A stretch of 64,000 nucleotides of DNA, from contig CACRXP010000038.1 of NCBI GenBank assembly GCA_902702965.1, positions 1,799,781-1,863,780 of the forward strand, written 5' to 3'. The notes beneath the pieces were generated by a model. The model did no database searches. It saw nothing but the letters and a program-made list of their open reading frames with translations, and had not been told where the DNA came from. Within the stretch, counting starts at the first letter, position 1; each line of letters opens with the position of its first letter. The position numbers and the translations under genes were made by a program. Of the stretch, positions 1-12,099 are shown in pieces. This stretch comes from Spirometra erinaceieuropaei. Taxonomy: Eukaryota > Platyhelminthes > Cestoda > Diphyllobothriidea > Diphyllobothriidae.

Positions 1-779
1 AGCGGAAGAAGATAGAATCCGTTCAACACTTTTTTACCAAGAGAATTTTAACCCCGGAACACCGACATTTGTCTTACCAAGAACGTTGCCGGCTTACAGG
101 CCTCGATCCTTTATGGTTCCGTAGATTACAAAAGGGACTATTCTTGCTATTTAAACTCTTATATAATCACACATTTAACCCGCTCACCTCTTCAAGACAT
201 CATATCCACCCACGACGTAACAGTCACCGTGAGGTCTTCTTATTTCTGCCTCTGGCACGTACTGTTAAATATCGTCGGATCTTTTCTGTAAATGCAATTG
301 CTATTTGGAATAAACTACCCATGAGTGTGAAAACTCTGCAAAATTTTCCTTTATTTAAGAGAACTATTACTCGATTTTTGCATTCAGAAAAGCTCCCACA
401 AATTTTGGGTGCTGAATCTACTGATCGACTGTACCGTAGCGATGGCGTTTGTGGTCTCTGAACACTATGGCCGGTCTCACCAGCTGTTCCTCGACGCCTC
501 TACTTTGACTATCCCCAACTTCATGAAAGGAATTTGACGTCCGATAATCTCAGATACCGTGCAACCTCCCCCCTTCTTGACGGTCGATATTCTACCACCG
601 CCGACAGTTTTTTTCTCCTGAGCCCTCCAAACCACAAAAACCACCATCAACTATATTTTTATGCCTTAAGCTCAGGAGTTTTTTTTCTCTGCTGGTCGGA
701 TTTGTGTTCAGTCGCTTCCCTTGACAATGCCTGTAAACTGGCATTAAATTAAAATTTATTTAATTTATTTATTTATTCC
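1..779 (+). mobile_element. 3' end of a non-LTR (LINE) retrotransposon, truncated by the window edge
   Basis: An open frame runs from base 3 to a stop at 461. It reads like the C-terminal end of a LINE reverse transcriptase ORF: an I-E-S-V-Q-x-F-F-T-K-R stretch, then YQERCRLTGLDPLWFRRLQ, then the late motif A-I-W-N-K-L-P followed by F-K-R-T. These match the thumb/C-terminal region of CR1/Jockey-type elements (family knowledge). After the stop, 462-779 is an AT-rich 3' UTR ending in an ATTT-repeat tail near 752-777, as expected of a LINE 3' terminus. The catalytic RT domain would lie left of the window. It differs in sequence from the LINE copies on the minus strand at 12 and 45 kb, so it is probably a separate family. 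The reading frame is intact over the visible part. Confidence 0.75.
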
Positions 780-1529
780 GAATCACATATCTGCCTTTAA
801 GGGTGCGTATTTGTTTCTGCAAAGTTGTGGCTTGAGTTTCTGTGTCACGTAAGCTAAACGACTACGCTCGTTTGGCCGTAATGCGCCGATGCTGGTTACT
901 CTCTTCTCCTCGATATAAGTTGACTTCATCTTGTCGAGAAATGGGGTAACTAGAGAATTCTGCTGTAAATTGCATAGTTCGGTTTCCTCAGATCTCTCGT
1001 TAATGCAGAGAAGACTGAGCAATTTGAAAAGGTCAACAAGCAACACTGGCATAACGGCCATCGTTGTCATACTGCATACGTCTCCTTCAATATCATCTGC
1101 AGCCTCACCACGTTATGGCATAGTGAATTCCGAAGGGAAATTGACTAATCTTGGTGTTGAAATCTTTAAACGCAGCAACAGGCCTCGTATACAAACATTC
1201 TTACCGACTCCGCCAGAAACCCCTAGCAAACCAATGCTAGCGCCTAATTCAAAGTCGAGTCTGAGCGCAATTTCAGCCACTCGTACATTGCGTAGATCCA
1301 GTCCTTCTAAGATATCTTTACTTACAGGTCGCCCGCCACCTCCTCAAACACCATGGCCCCAAACATAACGTGTTCCCATCTACCTTCTGACGTCATATCG
1401 AAGTGATTATACCGAATATGCTGACATTCCCGTCTTCAAGTAAAATCCCCTCTCCAATTGAAGCAGTGCGTTCCCTACCCTCTAAAATGTCCTCCCTATG
1501 GACGTTTTACCAATGCATTCCAAGAGACT

Positions 1530-2985
1530 TGCCTGATTACTTTGATTGAGGATCCGTCTTACGTATTCAGTGGGAAAGGCATCGGTTTCACTGACGGCAG
1601 TATATTAGACCATTTTAAACTCCAGATTACCTTCGGCGAATTCTACCCCAAACACCGATTGAAAAAAAACTGGGACAGTATTTGAGCTTTCTGCGTTCTT
1701 TCGCATAATACGTCTCAGGTGCTACTCCTTAAACCAGCAGTGTCGTCCCTATGCTTCCTTACCAAGAATGAGCTCGTAAAACTTCTCAGGGCATTTAACA
1801 GCCTCTCCCGTCAGTCGGCATTCGAAGGAAATCCTATGATTTCGTATATGTTTACGGCATTTATTACGTTTCTCCTTATATTCGGCAAATGTCATGAGGT
1901 CTTGAAGATTAAGCAACTTCTCTGCAGTCCCCCGTTCTTTTTTATGCTCCTTCTCATCGCTTCATTAACGTAAGGAGATCCAGCATGTGGCCCTACCATT
2001 TTCTTAGGGCAGTAGGTTTCAGTTAGACGCTCTTTAATCTCTTGATGATACTCCCAGAATTCGTCGTTACCTCCCGGGTCAACTAACCGGGTTCCCTTCC
2101 AAACCCCAACTCTCGATGAGTTCAAATAACCTTCCCAAATTTTTCAGCGTTTCCTTGTTTGTGGTTGAGGAGACGACAGGCGAGAACATACACGAGGCCG
2201 GCCAAGTGGCAGTTGCTAATCCACTTCCCTTATGACACCTTTACGGAATACGACATCTGGATAGTTAGGTCTTTTCCCAGCTCTCTGGGTTGTCTCGAAA
2301 TCTGGGTTTTGAATGAGGTACTCGTACTGAGAAAATCTCAATAGTTTATAGTCTGCAGATATGGACTGGGTGTATACTGCGGGAATTGTCCAGTCTATTC
2401 CAGAAGCGTTAAATTCACAGAAGTAATAAATTCTCCTGTTTGCAAATAAATTTCAGTGAACTTGATTGCTTCCTGCCAGCGGTTTCATTCGAGTTGGGAA
2501 GCCGATTAGCAGCGCATTTTTTGAGAACCGGTAATCTTCCTATCCTAGTTCCGTACGAAATTATTTCGTAATTTCGAATTACTGCGTCGGAAATTAACGC
2601 TTACGCCAAGAACGTTCAAAGGGTATATATCTTGCAACGTCTTCGCCTCTTCGCCGAAGTCAGTCATAACAAAGCAATTGATAGCCTTCAACACTAATTT
2701 CGCTGCTCTTTATTTCTTCAGCCATCCAAGTCTCTGGAAATGCAAGTACTCGAGGTTTCTGATCAGTGGATGCTAATTTGAGCGCATCTGGCTTGCAGAA
2801 GAGGCTTTGCCATTTGGTGTAGTGAATTTCAACACGCTGAACATTAGCGCTCGTAGTCATCCTCAAAAGGGTATTTTTATGTAAGTTAGGCTGTCTCAGT
2901 GACGGTCTGCGGTCAAAGAAATTTTCGTTTAAATTGAATGACGTGTCCACCTCTTGCTTTGAGTCGTCGTTCGGCATTGTTCCTT
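1530..2985 (-). pseudogene. Decayed LINE ORF2: AP-like endonuclease and linker region
   Basis: Read on the minus strand, 2977-2660 encodes a stretch typical of the N-terminus of a LINE endonuclease: Y-T-K-W-Q-S-L followed by K-P-R-V-L-A-F-P-E-T-W, then S-V-E-G-Y-Q-L-L. This corresponds to the family pattern YTNxQSL, KPDxxxxTETW and GYxxxR. The frame then meets a TGA but continues in the same frame with R-R-G-E-D-V-A-R-Y-I, the next endonuclease block. Further down, 2430-2220 still resembles the endonuclease C-terminus. 2125-1892 encodes the linker-like stretch ending P-Y-V-N-E-A-M-R-R-S-I-K-K, and about 1680-1600 reads F-F-Q-S-V-F, a block usually just before the RT. Several in-frame stops make it a dead copy. 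The RT domain itself was not recognised below 1530. Confidence 0.6.
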
Positions 2986-3240
2986 CGCTATTTCAGTCCC
3001 GTCACCACCTGTTAAATTTCCATCCTGTCTTTCTGCTCGTAGTGCGGTTGAAAAAACTTCGGCTTGCAAACCCCACAGAGACGGTTTTCTCTTTAACAGA
3101 ATTTCTGCCTGGGCTTCAGTTCGTAGAAAGATGTTTAAAGGTCGTGGCAAAAAATTCGAACCAGACGCTGGTTGGAACTTCATATATCATAGGCTTTGGG
3201 AAAGTTAATCGATTCACGTTCCCTTAGCGAAGTTTTATCA

Positions 3241-5929
3241 TAGACTTGAAGAAGCTCAAGGTCATCTTTAACTTTCCTCCTCAGATTTACTGACGTTATT
3301 TCTGAGACCCCTTTTATAAATGTTTTAGCTTGCGACGGAACCGGAAGCCTGCTGTTGACTCATCCCATCATTCAACTCACTGAACGTTCGTTTTTACTTT
3401 GTCATTTCCGCAAGCGCCGGTAAAACAGGCTTATGGGGTCCAAATCCGTGAACTATTTGGTCGCTTAGCTTACGTTTCGCATACATGCAGAAATGTACCA
3501 AGGTTTGTAGGAATCTGCAGGCTCCACGAACATTCGAAGTCCTGGCTGAAAAGTCCGACTTTAACCATTGGGCAGCCTATTTCTTGACAAAATCATTCAA
3601 AACTTACTTTTCGGGAAATATATACTGGCTCCGATTTAAAGAAAGTCGCATACAAATCTCCGAACACTCATGCTACAATCTCTTTTGCCTCTTCGTCAAT
3701 TTTGTTTAACCTTGGCTTTGTAAATTTTGACGGAGCATTTTGGGATTTAGGTGGACAAACTGCTCTTTGGAACACCGAGAGGAAAGATTCAGCCTACGTG
3801 CTCAAAACTGTCACTTATCACGACAAGCTATTATCGCGATGGAACCAACTTATATTTTTTCAAAGCTAACCTTGAACGTTAATCGTCACTTAGAAAGCCA
3901 AAAGCTTTTCACGTAAACAAATTTTGTGCTGGCATCTGTCATCGACCCGTTTTATCAAACTATTTTAACTTCTCTCCAATTCTAAAACCAAAATCTGCGT
4001 TGCGAATCTTCTTAACTTTCGCATGCCTATTTTGTATATTTATTTATGCATCTGTTTCCCTCTCGTTTTACAAGTTACTACAATTTTTGTTTTTCGGAGC
4101 CAACTGATGTTAACACTATTGGTTGCGCCGTTGCGGATTTGTTTGACAACCAACCTTCCTGTTTTCGACGAATCTTTGTTAACCCGATTTACAGCCGGTT
4201 GCTCCTACTAGGGATTGCCGTTATTCATTTAAGTTTCGAAGATATTTTGTAAGTACGGCATGTCACGTCTCGGCCCTGTTTTTCCACAGTAGTTTTTACG
4301 TTTCATTCTCTCAGATCCACACAAAAACAATCAAGTCAGTGTGCTCATAATGTAACACCCGAGCACACAGGGCTATCCGACAGTGTGGTTTCTTCTCATT
4401 TGGAACCTGTACTCAAAGGTTCCCTGTCGTCTGCGGTCTTGGGATCGTCTTTGCCCAGCGCAGTTTCGCCAAAATTTTCGTTGGTCGTCGTAAACATCCA
4501 GCAAATGAATAGTACACTGAAAGGGTTTGGGTATAAAAATTCATTGAAACGGACAAGTAATATTATTTGTCATAATATATATTATGACATGCAAATATCC
4601 AGACTGTTCACGGAGGTCCAACAATTTCGGAATGGAAGTTTTGCGATGGTGTAGCTGAAGGCTACCACAGGGGAGAGAATGGATCCGCTCTCTATTTGCG
4701 CTTAAAAAAAACAAGATAGCACACGTCCACGTTAGTTTCTGGCTTCCGGCCCTAGCCCCATGCTCATCTCAACTTGAAAAAAATTGGTTTTAATTCGGCC
4801 CAACACCTACAACACTACATATGTGACGCGTGTCGAGATAGGTACCTGTTGCTGGCTGGGTGTTGATTGCCGAATGTATTTTTCCCTAACAACAGTTTGG
4901 CCGTTAACCGAGCTATGGGCCGCGCAAATCTGTCACGGATCGAGCTGAGGTTGCCGCGCTCTTATAACTCTAAACGATCCCGAAAATATTAAACTCGTTT
5001 TCCATTCTAACGGTAGTTTCCTTATTTCCTTAAAAACCGACCCTTACCTCATTTTTCATTTTCTAACCCCTATTACCGTCTAGGTCGTTCTTATTGCCAT
5101 TGCTTTTAACGGTGGAGGAACTACTGTGGTTTCATTATACTATACAACTAAATACCATATAGTATTTAGAACAAGCAAAAATGAGGACTAGTGAAATGTT
5201 AAATACAGTAAAGAGCTCAACGGCATCTGTACTGAGGAATATAAAGATGTCATTTAAATGTCAATAATTATGTACGTCCGCAGTCCTTGAATTAGAATTG
5301 CAGAGATGGGCTGGATTAAGATGCGTCGTTCCTTCCCTCTGAAATGTAGCATTACATTGACGTAAGCAATAAATTTATATGATCCAAATTGCTAATATTA
5401 ACTGCGAATAAATGCAGTATGAATCTTCGCACAAATTAAATAATAGTAACCATTTGGGAGGTTACTCGGCATCCACAATATGGCTAGTGTTACTCTTTTG
5501 GTCACGTTTTCGCCATCGAGAAGGCATTTTCAATATTTGTTCCAGTTGTTGCATGTCGGACCTCCGACCAGCATTCCACCGGTTGAAGACTTCCGCGCTA
5601 CAGACAGTAAATAAACAAACAAAGCATGTTGTACAGCGGCATACAACACAAATCCGCAGAACGCGCGTTCACTTTATCTTCCGTGGACTGTAAGGTAATG
5701 CAGCGCACCAAACATCCGACCAACAAGGCTGGACGCTGGTGATTTCGAAATCTAGCTTAGGCGTTTTTATATGACAAGTCACTTACCATCTTCGGTTTTT
5801 ATACGTCGTCAAACAATGTGTAAGAGGAAACATCCCACGTCGTTTAGGGTACAAAACAGCCAATAGTAAGGGGCAACAGAATGGGTCACGTCAAGACATA
5901 AATCACATTAAGAAAATTGCCTTAGGCAA
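3241..5929. other. No recognisable gene (upstream intergenic or UBL7 intron)
   Basis: I see no convincing exon, RNA gene or mobile-element protein here. The open frames are short and lack family motifs. The only structured feature noted is the perfect palindrome at 4568-4589. Missing 5' exons of the UBL7-like gene could in principle lie here, but no ubiquitin-like domain sequence was found on the + strand. Confidence 0.4.
4568..4589. repeat. Perfect 22-bp AT-rich palindrome
   Basis: The sequence from 4568 (TGTCATAATAT) to 4589 (ATATTATGACA) is identical to its own reverse complement over all 22 bases. It is isolated, with no related arms outside it. Chance in AT-rich DNA, a protein-binding dyad or a cruciform site are all possible. 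Confidence 0.9.
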
Positions 5930-6074
5930 ATGTATGTGAAAATAAGATCTAGGAATATCAAAATCACCCCTTCGAGGCATGCCAATCGTTCCCTGTCAGG
6001 TAAGAACTTAAAAACAATTTCAATTTTGCTCTTAAACTTTATAATCACACAGATAACAACAGGTATTGATAGTT

Positions 6075-7320
6075 TTAACAGGAGTTGTTTTGCGTCAAAT
6101 ATTTCGAATTAACGGCCGAACCCATCAGCGAAAACACTAGGAGATAAAAGTAGGCGATGCACAAGGTACATACTAGCCATAGGATGCAGTTCCTATGCAG
6201 CCACGCCTGATAAATTCGGCAGTCTTCATCATAGCCGTTTGTGCGTGGCGCCATAATGGCTTGTTCGGCCACACCCGAGTCAATACTTGTAGTGATTTTA
6301 TCACCAGAATGTGTAAGAATTACCCACCACTTCGACTTCTGTGTGCAGTCGCCAGAACCACTGTTTCCATCCGCGCTCCCCACGTGACCAATCATTCTGC
6401 CCAAACGAAGTTTTGGCATTGAATTGAGAGGTCGAGGATCGTTTCGCCTGCCGATCGACTGTGGGCCGGAGAACTATGACCCGAGCATTTTATGACCCAC
6501 AGGAGGATTTCAGACCCACTAATTTCGCCTGGCCGCGCAGAATGAGATGCGAATTTAGATTGGCTTTTGTTCACCTCAGCACTCATACGCGATTGGCTAT
6601 ATGCGTCTAGAACAGTCTTCCTTTTTTGGGGCAGTAGCCTTGCCCGGCAATATATTTTATAAAGTAAACGACTCGGATGTTTTTTACCGTGGTAGGAGGT
6701 CCCTCGTCTCACAATCTTACGTCTGGTCTGTATTCAACTCTATCTCCTATGGGCGTAAAAAGGCAGCTGTCAGACAGAGGTGCCCGTCATATCTTCTGTG
6801 AATCCACCCGATTGACGCGATTACTTGGATAGCCATTCCATCGTACCACCTGTCGAATGTATTGTAGTTCACCAGCCGTGTCTTCTAATTCACTGTCGTT
6901 CATTCCAACATGCAGATATGGCCATCCTCCGCAAGTACTTTTGTGGTTAATTTGGTAGTTGCTGTTCAATACCAGTTCCTGCGTCGTGTTTTTCGCCTTT
7001 CTGAAAATGTCGGCCTATGCACCGTCACAATCTCTGTCGCGGGCGAGGACATCAAGGAATGCCAGCTGGTCGTTTTCATCCTTCTCCATCTTGAATTATA
7101 AACTTTGCTGGTTACCCTTGAAATTTTCTTTACTTGTCGGCACCTGCTCTCGTTTGACGATGACGAAAGTGTCATCTGCATGTTGAACATAGAATTCTCA
7201 TCTCTTGTGTTGGAAGACGATGAATACAACCATTGAAGGATCGCTCCGACTGATTCCAGAAATTGGTGAACCCATTGACGTCCCTTGCTTCTACTCCTGG
7301 GCTTTTGCGTCAGACCTGTG
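6075..7320 (-). mobile_element. Penelope-like element, decayed copy 1 (RT, GIY-YIG region, 3' end)
   Basis: On the minus strand, reading from 7320 down, the order is: the RT stretch M-G-S-P-I-S-G (near 7260); the catalytic block H-A-D-D-T-F-V (near 7185-7160, degenerate from the usual YVDDTFV); then Q-L-A-F-L-D-V-L, F-R-K-A-K-N-T-T-Q and N-S-N-Y-Q-I-N-H-K (7060-6940). These are characteristic of Penelope-like reverse transcriptases. The region near 6870-6800 matches the block ending N-G-Y-P. Below 6712, L-Y-K-I-Y-C and A-S-H-S-A-R-P-G fit the C-terminal GIY-YIG endonuclease part. 6420-6075 aligns loosely with the 3' end of the copy at 28.7 kb. Stops and at least one frameshift show that it is inactive. 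Confidence 0.75.
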
Positions 7321-7329
7321 CTTCCATTC

Positions 7330-9059
7330 GGCTGTTTTTATGATCTAATACTAGACAACCTGTGCAATTTGTTCACCAGCTCATTATTTATCGCTCTTCA
7401 ACCAGCCACTTTAGTGACTGGTCAAATTACCAAGTAGTTTTTACCAACGCGGGCTATTAAATGATCGCAATTGATGACTCGAATGCGGCAGACATGACAG
7501 CATCATGACACCAAGTACAAATGTCTACGACGAAGATGAAGCTCGTCCATTTTAGTAAGTACCAGCTTGCTGCCTACCGGCTACTGCCTTCCCCGAACTT
7601 TATCTGCTGGCGTCTGATGATTGGTTTGATAGATGATTCGAAACTCCTGATGAATCTAGTCCATGTCCAGGTGATCGAATCCCCTCGTCAAGCGCTACCT
7701 AGCACTCATCTCTCTGGTATGAACGATCTTACAAATGCGTCCGCAACCTAAGTTTAACGGACCTTTCTATGTATTTCTGATATTTTATTGGAGTTTGCTC
7801 TTCGTACATGACACGTCCTCAATATTTTCGAAATTCTTCTTATCTCTCGTCCTTTACGCCGAGATGTTGTTCCCTTTTATACGCTTATGCTCCTCCTTCC
7901 TCCGCCCGCTTTTTAGAGCATGCATTCGATTAGCGTCAACGTCCTCCGAATCGGTCCCGGCTGGAAAATGCGGAAGGCAGTTCTTACATCGCCTGATCTG
8001 TCTGTGCCTATATCCAGTCTCTTCTCTCAGTTTCTGGATGAAACTGAAGCAGTAAATCAGACCGATATAAGTTGGTTTTCTTTCAGCGTCCTGTTTTACG
8101 TCTGCTTTCTCACTAGAGATTATACATGCCGGCGCCTTACTCGATCAGTCCACACCTCTCTCGGAGACCCTTGGTGACTTCTGCCGGGACGGTTGTCTTA
8201 CCTTCGTCATTAAACCAACCCTCGGCGCTTCATCTGGAGGCAAGTTTTTCTCCTCTCTTTCGCCTAACCCCATCCTCCCTGTCAGCAAGCACACAAACCC
8301 AACCCAAAATCCCCCGTGGCTTCATGAAGACGGTTCAACGCAACCAGGAGAAGGTACCGCAAGTTCTATTTCGTGAGCCCCTCTGAAAAGCTTTATTTCT
8401 GGTTTCGCGACAGGACCTGGCTGAATGGCCTCCTGAGAAATTGTCCGGGAGTTCGCAATGATTGGCTTGCTTCGACCCTTCTCCAAGACCATAAGTTGAT
8501 TATTTGTGCCTTCAAGGACAGGAAGAACATTGAAAAGTGAGCCACTTGGCGTGCTTTCAGTTTGCTCTTCCTCTGTATTGCATTATGAATCTAACTGGTT
8601 AACTGCCCTCCTACTTGCTGGCAATTTTATCGTAGTGCTTTATGAGAATATTCATTCAGCAAACTGGTTACTTCTAGGCCAACTTTGATACCCCATCTGA
8701 TTCTTCGCTAAGGTCTGGTGCAGGGTTGGCAGTTCTAGGTTACGATGAGGTAAACAGCAGTCATCCTGTCGAGTACCCTGTTCCCTCTGTGATTCCCTAT
8801 ACACTTTTGTTGCCTGTACCCTGGCTCGGACGCTACTGATTCAGGTCTTAAAGTCCTCCCATCAACAGCGTGACTCCGAGCTGATGCGCTTAGAGGTTTA
8901 CTGCCCTGTCTTCCAACTGTAATGTCGTGTCAGAAAGTCATCCTCAGTGTATTACAGACCGCTATATCCACCGGTCTACTTACTGACGCCAGAAGGCACA
9001 GAGTTTTATCGAACTGCGTCGGTGGCGAAGATAGTCTGCCTGTTTACTTCGCCGGCCTT
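7330..9059. other. No recognisable gene
   Basis: Open frames here are short and show no family motif. The stretch near 7330 may be the decayed 5' part of the neighbouring minus-strand Penelope-like element, but I could not identify protein blocks in it. Confidence 0.35.
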
Positions 9060-9077
9060 TCCACTGCAGGAACAAAG

Positions 9078-9199
9078 CAAGAATGATTCATATTGACCCA
9101 ACTGTGAAAAACTCGGCGCCTCGGTGGGATTCGAACCCACGCAGTAAGGGGGAAGGCTTTAGTACAGCCAACGCTCTAACCACCTGAGCTACGAGGCCC
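9078..9199 (-). mobile_element. tRNA-derived SINE (family 2), tRNA-like head plus body
   Basis: The minus strand of 9199-9117 has tRNA promoter elements: an A-box-like TAGCTCAGGTGG and a B-box-like GGGTTCGAATCCC inside a 5-bp GTGGG/CCCAC T-stem. The acceptor arms GGCCTCG and CGAGGC pair over six bases. The anticodon stem is poor and the region after it is 13 bases long, with no clean anticodon, so it is unlikely to be a working tRNA. The sequence continues past the acceptor arm into a body (GCCGAGTTTTTCACAGTT). That body is repeated in inverted orientation at 9229-9282, which indicates a SINE rather than a tRNA gene. Confidence 0.6.
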
Positions 9200-9228
9200 C
9201 GCCGGACGACGCGAGTTTTATCACACTT

Positions 9229-9282
9229 GGTTCGAATCCCACCGAGACGCCGATTTTTTCACAGTTGGGTCAATATGAATTA
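9229..9282 (+). mobile_element. Truncated SINE family 2 copy, inverted relative to 9078-9199
   Basis: The + strand here carries the T-arm (GGTTCGAATCCCACCGAG) and the body (TTTTTTCACAGTTGGGTC) of the SINE at 9078-9199, in the opposite orientation and without the tRNA-like 5' half. Together the two form an inverted repeat with arms of about 50 bp. Confidence 0.7.
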
Positions 9283-9350
9283 TTTGAAATCTGCCAAAAT
9301 ATCAATGAAAGCAAGAATGGTTGACTCTAGTCGCCACAGTCTTTGTCAGC

Positions 9351-9836
9351 ATTTAAAGCAAGCAAAGACAGCAGAATTTAATGGTACCAGAAAATTTCGC
9401 GACGGCTTCTCAACTGCAGCCTGTCGTTGCATAACACAAATAACAAGTGAGAAAGGTACAGAGGTTTGAATTTCAACAGAGAAAATCAATGTAAAACAGC
9501 AAGGTCAATGTATACTGCGCGTAGACTAATCAGTAAAATGGTAACTTCAAAATACAACATTGGAAAGAGAATGGTATTCGATTTTCGAAATCCCTCGGCG
9601 TGTTTACTTCTTCATTTTCTTTCCTATGTCGCATATTGGAGTTATGATTTTATTGATTAGTCTACGCGCAGTATACATTGACCTTGCTGTTTTACATTGA
9701 TTTTCTCTGTTGAAATTCAAACCTCTGTACCTTTCTCACTTGTTATTTGTGTTATGCAACGACAGGCTGCAGTTGAGAAGCCGTCGCGAAATTTTCTGTT
9801 ACCATTAGATTCTGCTGTCCTTGTTTGCTTTAAATT
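9351..9836. repeat. Near-identical inverted repeat (182-bp arms, ~121-bp spacer)
   Basis: The left arm, 9351-9532, is the reverse complement of the right arm, 9654-9836. By eye there are about five differences, all in the outer 40 bases; the inner ~140 bases appear identical. The spacer, 9533-9653, is unrelated. This is far less diverged than the other inverted-repeat elements in the window, so it is recent, under gene conversion, or an assembly artefact. No transposase or terminal consensus was recognised. Confidence 0.9.
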
Positions 9837-10781
9837 CATTCTGGGGAAATATTGCTTCAAGTTTGTCAGCATTCCTCTGATCAACCTCTATACCAGATTT
9901 AACATAATAATTTTTTATTAAAGACCCGTCGGGGTTCCATCAAAGCAAGTAAAAATAAATTTACATGCGAATTTTAGACGAGGTAGGCAAAATCTTTACA
10001 AAATTAAATTTAAGTTTCTGAATTAGTAGTTCATTGAGAAAAATGACTAGCGAGGGGTAAAAAAACTCCATACAAAAATTTAAAAATGATTGGATTAATT
10101 TTACAGGAGAAAAAACCCCTCAATAAAAATAATAACAGAAAAATGCGGGCAGGACTGGCCTGTATGTGACGGTATATAACGGATTATAATCGGGCATCGT
10201 CATCTTGGGCAATATAGGATAAAAGTTGCGGTAAATTGATGTCCCACATCGTCCTTTCACATAAAGCACTGTGGAGTCAGCCATTAAATTGAGACAACCG
10301 AGTAAACTCACCTACCTTGTTCTAAGCACTACATTAAATAATTAGCGGAAGGAACTTCGAGGGGTCGGTCGAAAACCTATCTATATACTGCCCACTCTAA
10401 GCCTTGCAGTGTTCAACGCTATATATGAGCCTGACCGAAGATCACCCCAGAGATTTCCACAGATCGCCAAAATCATAAGGTATCATTAGCTGATACCACC
10501 GCGATCGTGATAGGTCTAGCCGTCCTCAATGCATGTCTGGCGAGTCCCAGTCAGAACGAGGAAGTGCTATGCATCCAACATACGAATTCTGGGTAGGTGG
10601 ATATTTTTACACGAATGCTTCCCGGGCCGTTCGTTTCACTGAATTAAACTTTGTCCCATTGCCTCGGCAGTCACTCGATCGTCTGGCCCTCTAAGCTATA
10701 AACAAAATCGACATACATGAGTTCGTCCACATCGTAAGGAAGTTAGTTTGTTTACCATGTTTTTCTTTTTACTTCTTGTAG
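9837..10781 (+). other. Intron preceding the first visible UBL7-like exon; nothing else recognised
   Basis: The stretch is AT-rich, without recognisable mobile-element proteins or RNA genes. Its 3' end is a good acceptor, a pyrimidine-rich tract (10758-10777) followed by AG at 10780-10781. Confidence 0.5.
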
Positions 10782-10911
10782 ACTCCTGTCCACCCACCCC
10801 TGTCTGATTGAGGCCATTCAGTATGTGGACAAGTGTCTGCGCCAATCCGGCTCTGCTGTTGACACCAGCCAACTGGCCAGCCTGACTGAACGTGATTTCT
10901 CTCTGGATAGG
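10782..10911 (+). CDS. UBL7: UBL7-like gene, internal exon (third from last)
   Basis: This 130-base exon is flanked by an acceptor AG (10780-10781, after a T-rich tract) and a donor GTGCGT (10912). The first base completes a codon begun in an unseen upstream exon; then 43 codons follow without a stop, ending in phase 0. The peptide begins L-L-S-T-H-P-C-L-I-E-A-I, which corresponds to the H-P-A-L-V-N-A-I segment in the middle of vertebrate UBL7, a shuttle-type protein with an N-terminal ubiquitin-like and a C-terminal UBA domain. The exon ends S-L-D-R and joins in phase to the exon at 20412. The preceding exon should end with the short D-L-F-S/F-A-D-P-like region known in UBL7, but I did not find it in 1-10781. 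The UBL7 assignment rests on agreement across three exons. Confidence 0.82.
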
Positions 10912-12099
10912 GTGCGTTAGTCACCAGTCTCTTCCAAACTGTAGCGGTAAATTATTTTTCCTCACCAGCGTGGTGCCGCGAAAGGTTTGACTCTTCGTTT
11001 AGTTAAACGAACTTTGCGGAGGCCTGGGTGTCACGACCGGTGTTCAGCTATTTTCACCCCGGTTGCAGTCTAGTGCCCTCCGATAGGTGCTTGCAAACTT
11101 TATACTTGGTTTTTTTGCCGAATTCTTGGACAGTTGGATGGTTTGAATGCCTTCTATTAACTGGCTAACATATTGTAAAAGGGCATTTGCAAATGAAGAA
11201 TCATATGCGAGTCGGGGTTTGTGAGTGGTCGCTTACTTTAAAGCCCCACTACCTGAGGTTGGATGTTCGTTTGTTAGCAAACAACGCGTATTGCAGCACT
11301 ATAGGGCTCTGGCATTGACTGGCTGTGCAGAGCGTGATCACCTTAAGAGTTTCCCGTTTTAGGAGTTCCTTTGTAGTAAACTCCAATGCCTTTGAAGCGA
11401 CTGCTTACCGACTATGTGCCCTTGAAGGATATCCCGGTTGTCTAGGTATTATGAGAACCGATTCTGGAGTCCGCAATCACTCTGAATTTTGCTCATACTA
11501 ATAATTCTACCTACGCCTGTTACAATCGCAAAAACCTCGACTGTTCCGGGTAGGGTGCGGTGCTGACTTACCCTCGAAACTTTTTACTGCGAAGTATACT
11601 TTTGCATTATCTATATCACTCTCCAGTGCTAAGCTAGGCTCGAGACAACTGCAGATGGGTGCGCGCGCAGCGACTGGAAAGGCTAAAACGACATCAGTGA
11701 GAGAATCTCGAATCTCACATAAACGAAATGGCCGTAAAGGAGCCTGGTCGTTCGTCCTCAATGGGACCCGCTTATTCGCTCCGGCGCCACGACTGTTTGC
11801 GCATGTTGACAATGCCGAAGCCTGTTTAGTCCTTTTTGGGGAAAAACCAAGCGCAGGTTTCAAGCTGGATCAACTTGCATACCAGAGAAGAGCCTGCGTC
11901 AAGCAGACTGGAGTTTAGATCGGGCAGGGTGACGATGTGGCTTAAGGCCTACGTCTAACTTCTTCTGTAGGCCTAATTTTCGCCCAAAAATGCGCTAGGT
12001 GCGTGCAGTTCTTGATTGCCCAAGGCCTATCATGTGCTTTGTAGCCAATGGTGGACTTTGTCCAGGAACTGGTGCTTGCTGTTGCATTCAGAGTTCGCT

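Noticed and set aside
9117..9199. A working tRNA gene with intron
   Set aside because: The anticodon stem is weak, the acceptor ends mismatch, and the sequence runs on into a body repeated nearby; better explained as a SINE head.
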